From NCBI RefSeq assembly GCF_003992065.1, contig NZ_RQUZ01000002.1, forward strand, positions 1 through 64,000: 64,000 bases of DNA. The letters run 5' to 3'. Below, piece by piece: positions 35,719 to 45,859 of this stretch. The number at the start of each line of letters is the position of its first letter. The first letter of the stretch is position 1. A model generated the notes under the pieces. That model had not been told where the DNA came from. It saw only the letters and a list, made by a program, of their open reading frames with translations, and searched no databases. The stretch comes from Veillonella seminalis. Its GTDB lineage: Bacteria; Bacillota; Negativicutes; Veillonellales; Veillonellaceae. Position numbers and translations under genes: made by a program.

Positions 35719-37467
35719 TTAACGTGCGTTGGCAATACCTTCAAATACCTTGCCGCGCGAACCGTCAACCGTTACTACTTCACCATTACTGATTACATTT
35801 TCCGCATTGGTTACACCCAAGATTACCGGAATGCCGAAGTTAATACCGGCAATAGCTGCTGCCGAAGTATAGCCGTCTTCAGCTGCAATAATTGCACCGG
35901 CTCGTTTAGCAAACGGCATTAAGTCCGGTTCTAAAGTACGAACGACCAAAATATCACCGTCGCGGAAGTTTTGCTGAGCCATAGCTCCGTCATAAGCAAT
36001 GCAAACACGACCGGTAGCTGCCCCTTTACCGACACCGTCACCGCTCAATACAGCTTTGCCGACTACATGTACACGAATCATATTGGTAGTACCGGCCTTA
36101 CCGGATGGTACACCGGCCGTAATAACAACCAAGTCGCCCGATTCGATACGATTTTCGGCTAATGAAGATGTGATGGCACTGTATACCATTTCATCGGAAT
36201 TTTCATGGCCGGCACCGAGTACTGCTTCAACGCCCCAATATAATTGTACGCGTCGAACGGTCGCTTCATGCGGTGTAACCGCCAAAATTTTGGCACGCGG
36301 ACGATTACGGGAAATACTCATAGCCGTTTTACCCGTTTCCGTACAGGTTATGATAGCAGCCGCATCCAGGTTCTTAGCCACCGTTACGGTAGCCACACTG
36401 ATAGCATCGGTGGTTTGAACCGTATCCACAACAAACGGATGATCAATATTGCAATACAAAGTAGAATGTTCCGTCACTTCGGCAATACGAGCCATTGTTT
36501 GTACGGCTTCCACCGGATATTTACCGCCGGCGGTTTCACCGGACAGCATAACCGCATCCGTGCCATCTAAGATGGCATTGGCCACGTCACTGGCTTCAGC
36601 ACGAGTCGGGCGCGGATTATTCGTCATAGATTCCAACATTTGAGTGGCGGTAATAACAGGTTTGCTGGCTTTATTACATTTGGTGATCATCATTTTTTGA
36701 AGAACCGGTACTTCCTCAGCCGGAATTTCAACGCCCAAATCACCGCGGGCTACCATGAGACCGTCGGACATTCGTAAAATATCGTCTAAATTGTTGATGC
36801 CTTCTTCATTTTCGATTTTAGAGATAATTTTAATATCTTTGCCTTCATCTTCCAAAATTCGACGAATGTCCACTACGTCGGTACCGCGTTGCATAAAGGA
36901 AGCGGCCACATAGTCCACATCCATCTGACAACCAAAGCGTAAATCGGCCATATCGCTTTCCGAAACCGGTGGCAAGCTGAGCGGAATACCCGGTACGGCC
37001 ACACGTTTACGGTCACTCATAGGTCCGTTATTTTTAATGGTTGTATAAATTTCCGTACCTTCGATTTTTTCTACCTGCAAGGTAACTAAACCGTCGGATA
37101 ATAAAATTTCACAGCCTACTTTAACGTCATCTACCAAGCCTTTATGATTAACCGAGCAAATGGTGGCATCGCCTTCAATATCACGCATAGTCAATGTGAA
37201 CGGCTTACCTGCTTCAAGCATAACTTTGCCTTCTTTAAAATGACCCAAACGAATTTCAGGTCCTTTAGTATCAAGCATAAGCGCTACAGGAATACCTGTT
37301 TTCTTCGAGGCCGCTCGCACAGCTTCCATACGTTTCCTATGTTCTTCATAGGAACCGTGTGAAAAATTAAAACGTGCTACATTCATCCCCGCCTGCAGCA
37401 TTTGTTCCAATACGCCGGGCGCATCAGTGCTCGGTCCGATAGTACAAACAATTTTTGTCTTTTTCAT
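35719..37467 (-). CDS. pyk: Pyruvate kinase with C-terminal PEP-utiliser-like domain
   Basis: Converts phosphoenolpyruvate and ADP to pyruvate and ATP. 582 residues: catalytic barrel (CTIGPSTDAPG, MLDTKGPEIRLG, KIENEEGINN, MVARGDLGVEIP), allosteric C-domain, and an extra C-terminal domain of the PEP-utilising type (IAAEDGYTSAAAIAGINFG), as in Bacillus-type enzymes. In that domain the usual catalytic His of TSHAA-like motifs reads Ala, so it should be structural only. Start at 37467 set by GAGG eight bases ahead; six upstream residues rejected. Feeds pyruvate to PFOR. Confidence 0.94.
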   Translation of the reverse strand: MKKTKIVCTIGPSTDAPGVLEQMLQAGMNVARFNFSHGSYEEHRKRMEAVRAASKKTGIPVALMLDTKGPEIRLGHFKEGKVMLEAGKPFTLTMRDIEGDATICSVNHKGLVDDVKVGCEILLSDGLVTLQVEKIEGTEIYTTIKNNGPMSDRKRVAVPGIPLSLPPVSESDMADLRFGCQMDVDYVAASFMQRGTDVVDIRRILEDEGKDIKIISKIENEEGINNLDDILRMSDGLMVARGDLGVEIPAEEVPVLQKMMITKCNKASKPVITATQMLESMTNNPRPTRAEASDVANAILDGTDAVMLSGETAGGKYPVEAVQTMARIAEVTEHSTLYCNIDHPFVVDTVQTTDAISVATVTVAKNLDAAAIITCTETGKTAMSISRNRPRAKILAVTPHEATVRRVQLYWGVEAVLGAGHENSDEMVYSAITSSLAENRIESGDLVVITAGVPSGKAGTTNMIRVHVVGKAVLSGDGVGKGAATGRVCIAYDGAMAQQNFRDGDILVVRTLEPDLMPFAKRAGAIIAAEDGYTSAAAIAGINFGIPVILGVTNAENVISNGEVVTVDGSRGKVFEGIANAR

Positions 37468-37543
37468 AGTAAATACCTCACTCATAATGGATTGGAATAA
37501 AGCCTATGTTTTCCCTTCATAGTACTCATTATACACTAATAAA

Positions 37544-40500
37544 CTAAAGTATTTCTACACTATCGGGCCCTAAAATTTCTTCCACGGCCCGGCATATTTC
37601 ACTCCCTGGGGCAAAGTAATATTCCTTAGCTACATCTATGCGTTTTCGCTGACGATGCAAATAAAAAGTGACAGGTATCGTCCCACTTGCATTGAGCAAT
37701 ATTTTTTTCAATGCATTGCTGGCTTCGGCCGTATCAAAACCGGGCCGAATATGCAAAATAACCCGCTTGGCCGTATCATAATTAATTTTTAGCGGTTTAA
37801 TCGTATCCGCGATAATCTGGACTCCCTTTTCATCGGCATCAATACGCCCCGAAATACGCACGGCCATATCGACAGCCAGCATAGATTGATATTGCTGAAA
37901 TTTCTGTGGGAACACAACGACGGAGACCGCCCCAGAGTAATCTTCCAGTCGCAAAACAGACATAACATCATTGCGACGGGTAATTCGGTCGGTCTTTTCT
38001 ACAATAAGACCGCCTACGGTGACTTCCTGCTTATCATACTGTTCCGGATTTTCGTTAAGTTTTCCCATTTCAAACAAGCCTTTTAATTCCGCTTCATACG
38101 CATTAAGCGGATGTCCGGAAATATAAAAACCGGAATATTCTTTTTCATCGCGTAATTTTTCATCCATGGAAAGGTCTTCAAGTTCCGGCACCTCAATGGT
38201 TTCCGCCACGGACGGTTCATCGCCGAAGAGGCTCATGGTGCCCCGAGCCTCTTCTTTTTGAAGCCGCTGTCCCAACCCTTGAGCCCCTTCATACATAGCT
38301 AAGAGCTGATTGCGATTTTCTTTAAAACTATCCATAGCGCCGCAACGAATTAAGCTTTCCAACAAACGCTTATTCACTACACGCGAATCAACGCGTTTAC
38401 AAAAATCAAAAATAGAACTGTATAAACCGTTACGCCGGCGTTCCAAGAGCAGCTGTTCCACCGCATTATCGCCTACACTCTTGACACCGCCTAGGCCGAA
38501 ACGAATGGCACCGTTCTGTACGGCAAAGGCCTGTTCCCCGTAATTTATATCCGGACCCAGTACTTCAACGCCGTGTTTTTTACAATCATTAATATAGTAA
38601 GTCAGCTTATCCACGTTTGTCATAAAACTGGTCATGGTCGCCGCCATAAATTCAGGAAAATAGTGAGCCTTCAAATACGCCGTCTGATAGGCAATATAGG
38701 CATACGCCGCACTGTGCGATTTATTAAAGCCATAGCCTGCAAAGTATACGAGCAAATCGAATACTTCATTGGCGACGGCTTCCGGAATATTATTTTGAAC
38801 CGAGCCGACAATGAAGGATTCCCGTTGTGCTTTAAGCACGGATTCCTTTTTCTTACCCATAGCACGGCGCATAAGGTCGGCTTGCCCCAGTGAGAAGCCG
38901 CCCATAGCGGACGCAATCTGCATAACCTGTTCCTGATAGAGAATAACACCGAAAGTGTCTTTTAAAATCGGTTCCAACAGCGGATGAAGATAGGTAATTT
39001 CCATTTCCCCGTGACGACGTTTAATGAAGTCTTCCACCATGCCGCTCCCCAAAGGTCCCGGACGATATAAAGCAACAAGTGGGATGAGGTCTTCAAAATG
39101 CTCGGGGCGAAGATCCATTACGAGTTTAGTAATCCCTTCCGATTCAAGTTGGAATACACCCGGTGTATCCCCTCTGGTCAATAAATCACAGGCCGCCTTA
39201 TCATCGAGCGGAATGTTATCAAGATCCAAATCGATACCGCGGTTGGCTTTGATGAGTTTTAGGGCATCATCCATAACGGTTAAGGTACGGAGCCCTAAGA
39301 AGTCCATTTTCAAAAGGCCCAATTCTTCAATATTATCTTTATCATATTGCGTAACAAAGCCACTGTCGTTGGCATTTTGAATCGGCACATGATCTTCCAA
39401 CGGTGCCGCCGAAATTACGACCCCCGCCGCATGAGTGGACGCATTACGTACAATACCTTCCAACTTACGACCGTAATCGAAGAGTTCACGCACCTTCGGG
39501 TCATTTTCATAGAGTTGTTTTAAATCTTTACCTTTTAACGCTTTGTCCAGCGTAATACCCAATTCATTGGGAATCATCTTAGCCAAACGGTTAACTTCGG
39601 GGAGCGGATGATCGAGTACACGCCCTACATCACGAATAACGGCACGAGCCGCCTCCGTACCGAAAGTGATAATCTGAGCCACACGGGCCTGCCCGTATTT
39701 CGCCGTAACATATTCAATCGCCTTGCCACGTTTTTCGTAGCAAAAGTCGATATCAATATCAGGCATGCTGACACGTTCCGGATTCAAGAAACGTTCAAAG
39801 AGCAAATTATATTTCAGCGGATCAAGGCCGGTAATGCCGAGTAAGTAAGCTACTACAGAACCAGCCGCACTGCCACGGCCCGGGCCTACCAAAATATCAT
39901 GCTCACGAGCATAACGGACATAGTCCCACACGATAAGGAAGTAGTCGTCAAAACCCATCTGGGCAATAACCGACAACTCATAGTCAAGGCGCTCTTTGAG
40001 TTCCGGCGTCATCGTCCCGTAAAGGCGCGGTACCTCCCGTTCGCACAGATGGCGTAAATAGGTCGTTGCCGTTTCGCCATCCGGCACATCAAAATGAGGC
40101 AAATGATGTTCATCAAAATTGAACTCTACATTACAGCGCTCCGCAATGGCTAAGGTATTTTCCATAGCACCTGGAATATGTCCGAAAAGTTCCGCCATTT
40201 CATCGCCGCTTTTCATATAAAATTCGTCATTTGGGAATTTTAAGCGATCCGTATCGGCCACTTTGGCCCCGGTAGCGATGCACACTTTAATATCCTGAGC
40301 ATCCGCATCTTCTTTAAGAACATAATGAAAATCATTGGAGCATACCAGTCCCACACCGTATTCCTTCGCGAGTTTTATAAGACCTTCCTGGGCTCTTACT
40401 TCCGCCGGCAAACCGTGATTTTGGATTTCCAAAAAGAAATTATCCTTCCCGTAAATATCCAAATATGTCTCTACAGCCCGTTTAGCGCCGTCCGGATTAT

Positions 40501-40948
40501 CCTGCAACAAACATTGCGGCACTTCCCCTTGAATACAAGCGCTAAGGGCTATAATACCTTTACTGTGTTCCTTTAGTAATTCATGATCCACGCGCGGTTT
40601 GCGATAAAAACCTTCCGTAAAGCCGCGTGATACGATTTTAGTCAGGTTTTGATACCCTTCCATGGTTTCTGCCAACAAAATAAGATGCTTTAAACGTTCC
40701 TGCTTATTGCTGTCTTTATCAAAACGACTGCCCGTCGTCACATATACTTCACAGCCGATAATAGGTTTTATACCCACATTTTTAGCTTCTTTATAAAAAT
40801 AGATGGCCCCACACATATTACCATGGTCCGTAATTGCCAAAGCGGGCATATTGAGTTCTTTGGCACGGGCTACCATTTGCGGCAGGCGGCTGATACCATC
40901 CTGCAAACTGTACTCAGTGTGGCTATGCAAATGAACAAATGGTTTCAT
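37544..40948 (-). CDS. dnaE: DNA polymerase III alpha subunit (DnaE)
   Basis: Replicative DNA polymerase catalytic subunit of the DnaE type. 1134 residues with PHP domain (HLHSHTEYSLQDG) at the N-terminus, the catalytic aspartates in PDIDIDFCYEKRG near residue 400 and the second acidic motif LKMDFLGLRTLTV, the palm/fingers segment (DLMRRAMGKKK, YGFNKSHSAAYAYIAYQTAYLK), and a C-terminal OB fold (VTVGGLIVEKTDRITRR). Start at 40948 is preceded by GAGGAGGG. A separate PolC may exist elsewhere. Confidence 0.96.
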   Translation of the reverse strand: MKPFVHLHSHTEYSLQDGISRLPQMVARAKELNMPALAITDHGNMCGAIYFYKEAKNVGIKPIIGCEVYVTTGSRFDKDSNKQERLKHLILLAETMEGYQNLTKIVSRGFTEGFYRKPRVDHELLKEHSKGIIALSACIQGEVPQCLLQDNPDGAKRAVETYLDIYGKDNFFLEIQNHGLPAEVRAQEGLIKLAKEYGVGLVCSNDFHYVLKEDADAQDIKVCIATGAKVADTDRLKFPNDEFYMKSGDEMAELFGHIPGAMENTLAIAERCNVEFNFDEHHLPHFDVPDGETATTYLRHLCEREVPRLYGTMTPELKERLDYELSVIAQMGFDDYFLIVWDYVRYAREHDILVGPGRGSAAGSVVAYLLGITGLDPLKYNLLFERFLNPERVSMPDIDIDFCYEKRGKAIEYVTAKYGQARVAQIITFGTEAARAVIRDVGRVLDHPLPEVNRLAKMIPNELGITLDKALKGKDLKQLYENDPKVRELFDYGRKLEGIVRNASTHAAGVVISAAPLEDHVPIQNANDSGFVTQYDKDNIEELGLLKMDFLGLRTLTVMDDALKLIKANRGIDLDLDNIPLDDKAACDLLTRGDTPGVFQLESEGITKLVMDLRPEHFEDLIPLVALYRPGPLGSGMVEDFIKRRHGEMEITYLHPLLEPILKDTFGVILYQEQVMQIASAMGGFSLGQADLMRRAMGKKKESVLKAQRESFIVGSVQNNIPEAVANEVFDLLVYFAGYGFNKSHSAAYAYIAYQTAYLKAHYFPEFMAATMTSFMTNVDKLTYYINDCKKHGVEVLGPDINYGEQAFAVQNGAIRFGLGGVKSVGDNAVEQLLLERRRNGLYSSIFDFCKRVDSRVVNKRLLESLIRCGAMDSFKENRNQLLAMYEGAQGLGQRLQKEEARGTMSLFGDEPSVAETIEVPELEDLSMDEKLRDEKEYSGFYISGHPLNAYEAELKGLFEMGKLNENPEQYDKQEVTVGGLIVEKTDRITRRNDVMSVLRLEDYSGAVSVVVFPQKFQQYQSMLAVDMAVRISGRIDADEKGVQIIADTIKPLKINYDTAKRVILHIRPGFDTAEASNALKKILLNASGTIPVTFYLHRQRKRIDVAKEYYFAPGSEICRAVEEILGPDSVEIL

Positions 40949-40976
40949 GGTTCCCTCCTCAATCAAGAATTATATA

Positions 40977-41006
40977 AAAAGGACCGACCCCGAGGTCAGT
41001 CCTTTT
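40977..41006 (-). terminator. Terminator of the typA-ygjP unit
   Basis: Arms AAAAGGACCGACC and GGTCAGTCCTTTT, with one G-U pair, flank a short loop; T run on the minus strand. It separates the metallopeptidase gene from dnaE. Confidence 0.85.
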
Positions 41007-41086
41007 ACTGTATCTGTACCTTATTTAATTATAGCATAAGTTGGAAATTTTCTGTTCAATTCATCGCACATTGATACGAATATTCG

Positions 41087-41875
41087 TTAACGACCTCTGA
41101 AGTAATAAGTCAGTTCACGTCGCACCGTCTGCCATTGTGGCATAAATTCAGCCACCACTTGCCAAAATCGTGACGAGTGATTAGGTTGAATAAAATGGGC
41201 AAACTCATGAATCATTACATATTCCAGAAATAAATGGGGCCCGATTAATAATTTTTGATTAATCATAATTCGTTCTGTTCTTAGCGAACAGGACCCCCAA
41301 CGTGTTTTCACTTCACGAATTCGAAGTTTCGGATACGGTACATCATAACCGGCTTCAATATAGCGATGATAAATACGATCACGCATACTCTTTACGACAT
41401 CCTCGACCAAACCCTCCCAGAACTTCTCCAGTAAGGCTGCCCGTTCAGCTACCGTACTATGCGGTTTAACAAACATGTAAAGGACGGCCGGCTCCGATTC
41501 GCTCCACGAAACATACGGTGCATGATTCGCCTCTATCTCGGCCACTTCCAAGCGAGCCTCATATCCCAATATAGGAAAAAGCTCACCCGTCTCATAGCGA
41601 TAAGATACAACTTTCGCCTGATTGGCCCGATGGTCCTTAAAGCGTTGCCGTGCTTTGTCAATAAAGCTTTCATGCTCCGACACGAATTGGGTAACGGATT
41701 GAGCGGGCATACGCCACGGTGCCGAAACCTTGACCGTACCGTCCGGCATGACGCGAAGGTTCATGTTTTTAACGGCCTTCCACGTCACCGTATACGGTAT
41801 AAGCTCACCGGCTATTCGTAATTCATATGTCTTAGACTGTGTTTTACGCGACGACCGTCGCTGCCACCAACTCAT
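41087..41875 (-). CDS. YgjP-like metallopeptidase-domain protein
   Basis: A 262-residue cytoplasmic protein of the YgjP/DUF45 (SprT-like, M48-related) family. The zinc motif HEFAH lies near residue 228, with the third ligand His in NHSSRFW, and the conserved VKTRWGSCS precedes it. Substrate unknown; relatives are often found beside restriction or translation genes. It starts 8 bases after the typA stop without a clear ribosome site of its own, so it is probably translated by coupling with typA. Confidence 0.85.
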   Translation of the reverse strand: MSWWQRRSSRKTQSKTYELRIAGELIPYTVTWKAVKNMNLRVMPDGTVKVSAPWRMPAQSVTQFVSEHESFIDKARQRFKDHRANQAKVVSYRYETGELFPILGYEARLEVAEIEANHAPYVSWSESEPAVLYMFVKPHSTVAERAALLEKFWEGLVEDVVKSMRDRIYHRYIEAGYDVPYPKLRIREVKTRWGSCSLRTERIMINQKLLIGPHLFLEYVMIHEFAHFIQPNHSSRFWQVVAEFMPQWQTVRRELTYYFRGR

Positions 41876-41883
41876 AATAATTC

Positions 41884-43695
41884 TTAGCGACCGTTTTTAG
41901 CTGCTTTAGCGCGAGCGGCACGATCCAAAATAGTTTTACGCATGCGAATGCTGTGCGGTGTAACTTCTACCAATTCATCATCGTTAATCCATTCCAAAGC
42001 CTGTTCCAAGCTGAAAATACGAGGCGGTGTCAAACGAACAGCTTCGTCAGAAGCGCTGGAACGCATGTTGGTAACATGTTTTTTCTTACAAGGGTTAACG
42101 TCCATGTCGGTTTCACGAGAGTTTTCACCGATAATGCGACCGGTATATACCGCTTCATTAGGCCTTACGAATAAAGTACCGCGATCCTGTACGGAGTTCA
42201 AGCCGTAAGGAGTTGTTTCGCCGTCTTCGAAGGCTACCAAAGCGCCGCGGGTACGACCCGGAATATCGCCTTTGAACGGTGCATAGCCATGGTACACATG
42301 GTTCATGATACCGTTACCTTTAGTGCTGGTTAAGAATTGAGCTCGGAAACCGATAAGACCACGTGCCGGAATGATGAATTCCAAGCGAAGGTAGCCGGCC
42401 AATTCGGTCATGTTAATTAATTCGGCTTTACGAGCGCCCAAGTTTTCCATAACGGTACCCATGAATTCCTGAGGTACGTCGATAGTTAAGTATTCCAATG
42501 GTTCGCAAAGCTGATCGTTAATGCGTTTGTAAATTACGCGAGGTTTACCTACCTGTAATTCATACCCTTCACGACGCATAGTTTCGATTAAAACAGCCAA
42601 ATGAAGTTCGCCGCGACCGGATACTTTGAATGCGTCCGGAGATTCGGTTTCTTCTACTTTCATAGATACGTTGGTTTCTACTTCTTTGAACAAACGATCA
42701 CGTAAATGACGGCTTGTTACATAATCCCCTTCGCGACCGGCGAATGGAGAGTTGTTAACGGAGAATACCATGGCCAAAGTAGGTTCATCAATAGTAATAG
42801 CCGGTAATGCTTCAGGATGTTCCGCATCAGCTACGGTTTCACCGATGTTAATGTCTTCGATACCAACAAAAGCGGTAATATCACCCATAGCAGTTTCATC
42901 GGTTTCTACACGGTTCAAACCGTTGTAAGTGTAAACACGACCGATTTTTGCTTTACGAGTGCTTTCACCGTTCATGATAACAACCGGTTGGTTAGTTTTC
43001 ATACGACCGCGTACGATACGACCAACGGCGATTTTGCCAACATAATCATCATAGTCAAGAGTTGTAACCATGAACTGCAACGGACCGTCAATGTCACCCT
43101 GCGGAGCCGGAATTTCTTTGAGCAATATTTCAAATAAAGGCTGCATATCTTTGCCTTCGTCTTCCATAGACAATTTGGCAATACCGTCACGAGCAGATGC
43201 ATAAACAACCGGGAAGTCCAATTGATCGTCATCGGCTTCGAGTTCCATGAAGAGTTCCAATACTTCGTCTTCTACTTCATGAACGCGTTGGTCCGGACGG
43301 TCGATTTTATTGATAACTACGATTGGTTTTAATTTCTGTTCCAAAGCTTTACGAAGTACGTATTTAGTCTGTGGCATCGGACCTTCAAAAGCGTCAACCA
43401 ACAACAATACGCCGTCAACCATGTTGAGTACGCGTTCTACTTCGCCGCCGAAGTCAGCATGGCCCGGGGTGTCAACGATGTTGATTTTTACGCCGTTGTG
43501 CATAACAGCCGTATTTTTAGACAAAATCGTAATACCACGTTCTCTTTCAAGATCGTTAGAGTCCATAACACGCTCTGCCACTTTTTCATTCTCTCTAAAA
43601 ATATGGCTTTGTTTTAAAAGGGCGTCCACCAAGGTTGTTTTACCATGGTCAACGTGTGCAATAATTGCAACATTACGAATATCTTCGCGAATCAT
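41884..43695 (-). CDS. typA: Ribosome-associated GTPase TypA/BipA
   Basis: Translational GTPase of the EF-G class, assisting large-subunit assembly at low temperature and stress adaptation. 603 residues, normal length. G motifs: [16 protein letters not shown] near residue 10, [22 protein letters not shown] and NKIDRPDQR. The C-terminal BipA-specific region ([21 protein letters not shown] split across the junction, ending [10 protein letters not shown]) is intact. CAGGAGG precedes the ATG. Confidence 0.96.
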   Translation of the reverse strand: MIREDIRNVAIIAHVDHGKTTLVDALLKQSHIFRENEKVAERVMDSNDLERERGITILSKNTAVMHNGVKINIVDTPGHADFGGEVERVLNMVDGVLLLVDAFEGPMPQTKYVLRKALEQKLKPIVVINKIDRPDQRVHEVEDEVLELFMELEADDDQLDFPVVYASARDGIAKLSMEDEGKDMQPLFEILLKEIPAPQGDIDGPLQFMVTTLDYDDYVGKIAVGRIVRGRMKTNQPVVIMNGESTRKAKIGRVYTYNGLNRVETDETAMGDITAFVGIEDINIGETVADAEHPEALPAITIDEPTLAMVFSVNNSPFAGREGDYVTSRHLRDRLFKEVETNVSMKVEETESPDAFKVSGRGELHLAVLIETMRREGYELQVGKPRVIYKRINDQLCEPLEYLTIDVPQEFMGTVMENLGARKAELINMTELAGYLRLEFIIPARGLIGFRAQFLTSTKGNGIMNHVYHGYAPFKGDIPGRTRGALVAFEDGETTPYGLNSVQDRGTLFVRPNEAVYTGRIIGENSRETDMDVNPCKKKHVTNMRSSASDEAVRLTPPRIFSLEQALEWINDDELVEVTPHSIRMRKTILDRAARAKAAKNGR

Positions 43696-43802
43696 GTATG
43701 TATGCCTCCTGTTTCGCTATAAACATATTAACTATATCTAAAGGTATAGCTTAAAGTGTCAATCTATTAAATAACAGTTAATTATAACACAGCTTACACC
43801 TT

Positions 43803-44246
43803 TTAACAACTTTCTAAAAACTCTTTGACGGTCGGATTGTCTTTTAAGGCTTCAATTTCTTCCGGGGACGGAATTTTCACCTTATCCCGATCTACATTAA
43901 CGAGACATAAAAATCCTACATAATCGCCCTTATTGGCGCGGAACTGATGAATCGTATGACTTGGGATTTCAATAAAGTCGCCTACTTTTACATCCACCAC
44001 ATTTTCACCCAATAAACATTGCCCATGCCCTCTGAAAATCATAACCATGTGAGTATGTTCATGGTGTTCTAAGGTCGAATAACCACCCGGTTTTACTTCA
44101 AAATAACGAAATTGGCAGGGAATGTCGAAAGCGCCGTCAAACAGCACCTGACGAGTCACATCCTTAAAGGGACTGCCGTCCTGTTTATAGACTAACGTGT
44201 CTACACCCTCCCAATTAAAGGTTTCATTGTCAAACTTTTTAATCAT
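43803..44246 (-). CDS. Cupin-domain protein
   Basis: A 147-residue single-cupin protein. The first cupin motif is visible as YSTLEHHEHTHMVMIFRGHG with metal-binding His residues, the second as IEIPSHTIHQFRANKGD. The function cannot be told from a lone cupin; small enzymes and sensors share this fold. Start at 44246 is chosen because GAGGAG lies 6 bases ahead, dropping 10 residues of an upstream in-frame stretch. It lies between the HMA-protein gene and typA. Confidence 0.8.
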   Translation of the reverse strand: MIKKFDNETFNWEGVDTLVYKQDGSPFKDVTRQVLFDGAFDIPCQFRYFEVKPGGYSTLEHHEHTHMVMIFRGHGQCLLGENVVDVKVGDFIEIPSHTIHQFRANKGDYVGFLCLVNVDRDKVKIPSPEEIEALKDNPTVKEFLESC

Positions 44247-44288
44247 GATTAACTCCTCAACGCTAAGGACTGCCAATACGCTTAACGC

Positions 44289-44318
44289 AAAAAACGTCCG
44301 TTACCCTCGCAACGGACG
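44289..44318 (-). terminator. Terminator of the copZ-like gene
   Basis: Arms CGTCCGTT and AACGGACG (44295-44302, 44311-44318) with a TTTTTT tail on the minus strand, 11 bases past the stop. Confidence 0.9.
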
Positions 44319-44328
44319 CATCGCTATT

Positions 44329-44640
44329 TTACTTAAACATACGTTTTAAAGAGCCCATGAGCCCGCCGCTTTCATGAGCATGAGTTGCTTCGGAAACGGA
44401 AGCTACTTCAAAGCCCGTTGCATCAATGGCTTCTTTAATGGCAGCAACATTTACTTTGCTGCTGTCATAGGAAATAGTTACATCTTTGGATTTCAAATCC
44501 ACATCAGCAGACATAACGCCCGGTAAACCGAGTACTGCTGTTTTTACTGTATTTTCACAATTACTGCACATCATTCCCGGTACAGTGAATACCTGCTGAT
44601 GAGCATGACCTGTACTGCCGCAACCACAATCTTTACACAT
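44329..44640 (-). CDS. Heavy-metal-associated (HMA) domain protein, CopZ-like
   Basis: A 103-residue protein with one HMA domain (residues 17-85) carrying GMMCSNCENT, the MxCxxC-type Cu(I) site. It is flanked by an extra Cys/His-rich N-terminus (MCKDCGCGSTGHAH) and a His-containing C-terminal tail (HAHESGG). Standard CopZ chaperones are about 70 residues and lack these extensions. It stands alone: no copper ATPase or repressor is adjacent. Start ATG 44640 has GGAGG seven bases ahead. Confidence 0.85.
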   Translation of the reverse strand: MCKDCGCGSTGHAHQQVFTVPGMMCSNCENTVKTAVLGLPGVMSADVDLKSKDVTISYDSSKVNVAAIKEAIDATGFEVASVSEATHAHESGGLMGSLKRMFK

Positions 44641-44715
44641 AGTGTGTTCCTCCAATCTTCCGATTCACAAAGTGAATCTGTAAATACAATTAAGAATTTA
44701 TAACGATTTAGTCGC

Positions 44716-44752
44716 AAAAGCCTCCCCGGGCCTGACGGCATAGGGAGGCCTT
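44716..44752 (-). terminator. Terminator of tatA
   Basis: GCCTCCC / GGGAGGC arms around a long loop with a TTTT tail on the minus strand, about 10 bases after the tatA stop. Confidence 0.75.
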
Positions 44753-44761
44753 ATTATCAAT

Positions 44762-45004
44762 TTATTCTATTTCTTTATGTTTTTTATCATTAACGGCGCC
44801 CGCTTCCACGTCAATCGTTTCCACTTTAGCCACATCAGATACTTTTTCTTCTTTTTCTTTTTTCTTATCAGAGCTTACGGCATCTTTGAATTCATTGATA
44901 CCTTTGCCAATGGCTTTGCCCACTTCCGGTAGCTTTCCCGGTCCGAACACAACAAGCGCAATAACAAGCACCAAAATTAATTCTTGTGTTCCGAAATTAA
45001 ACAT
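44762..45004 (-). CDS. tatA: Twin-arginine translocase subunit TatA/E
   Basis: Pore-forming membrane subunit of the Tat pathway. 80 residues: short N-terminus, one transmembrane helix (ELILVLVIALVVFGP), the FGPGKLPEVGKAIGKGINEFK amphipathic-helix region in two adjoining parts, and a charged Lys/Glu tail. The start at 45004 is preceded by GAGGTG. No tatC lies in the window. Confidence 0.92.
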   Translation of the reverse strand: MFNFGTQELILVLVIALVVFGPGKLPEVGKAIGKGINEFKDAVSSDKKKEKEEKVSDVAKVETIDVEAGAVNDKKHKEIE

Positions 45005-45112
45005 AATTTTCACCTCGTTTAGCTACAATAACAATCATTTCTATTTACAGTGTAACATGAAACTCCACTAAAATGCTATAGAAAATGTCATAGCGAATTG
45101 TCAATTTAAGTA

Positions 45113-45859
45113 TTAATTTTTAGCGGCTTTATCTACATACCATGTTACGGTGTCCTGTGAGAGTACAGCGCCAGGAAGTACATGACCGATACGATCCTCC
45201 CATGAGTCATCCATATACTCTTTACGCTGACGAAGCACGCGGCCGAGTGCTGCCGCCTTAGATTCACCGACTACGGTAAACCATACGTTTTTCGCTTTGG
45301 CCAAAAACGGGAATGACATGCTCACGCGCTGCCAAACCTTGCCATCCGTTACAGGAATTACATTTCGTTTCTTTTCGTTGAGAGCCTCTGAACGGGCAAA
45401 CAAAGAAGCTGTATGACCGTCATCACCAAGGCCCAACAAAGCCAAGTCTACGCCTTCTTTTTCATTCGCGCTGAGCACCGTTGCCACTTCTTTTTCATAA
45501 GCGTCAGCCGCTTCTTCCACCGTACCGCTGTTAGTAGGCACCGGATAGAAATGACTACAACCGCCGATAGAGGCAAAAAGGCGTTCTTTCGCACGATAAA
45601 AATTATTATCCGGATTAGATTGCGGTACAAAACGTTCATCCACCCAGAGGAAGAATATATTTTCCCAATCCAATTGCTTACGATATTCGTCGGTATTAAG
45701 CAACTCAAATAAAGTATTCGGCGTTGTACCGCCGGAAATAGCCACCACGCAAGTCCCCGTTTCGGCAATACACTGATTGGTGTAAGCGATAAAATCTTTC
45801 GCCACCGCTTCCGCTACTTCTTGAGCCGTTTCAAATGAACGAATTAAATCTTGCGCCAT
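45113..45859 (-). CDS. pgl: 6-phosphogluconolactonase
   Basis: Hydrolyses 6-phosphogluconolactone, second step of the oxidative pentose phosphate pathway. 248 residues of the DevB/SOL type: VVAISGGTTPNTLFELL, FFLWVDERFVPQSNPDNNF, LLGLGDDGHTASLFARS, and VTDGKVWQRVSMSF. Its AAGGAGG site and start lie inside the 3' end of zwf (16-base overlap), so the pair is coupled. Good evidence by both motif and neighbour. Confidence 0.95.
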   Translation of the reverse strand: MAQDLIRSFETAQEVAEAVAKDFIAYTNQCIAETGTCVVAISGGTTPNTLFELLNTDEYRKQLDWENIFFLWVDERFVPQSNPDNNFYRAKERLFASIGGCSHFYPVPTNSGTVEEAADAYEKEVATVLSANEKEGVDLALLGLGDDGHTASLFARSEALNEKKRNVIPVTDGKVWQRVSMSFPFLAKAKNVWFTVVGESKAAALGRVLRQRKEYMDDSWEDRIGHVLPGAVLSQDTVTWYVDKAAKN

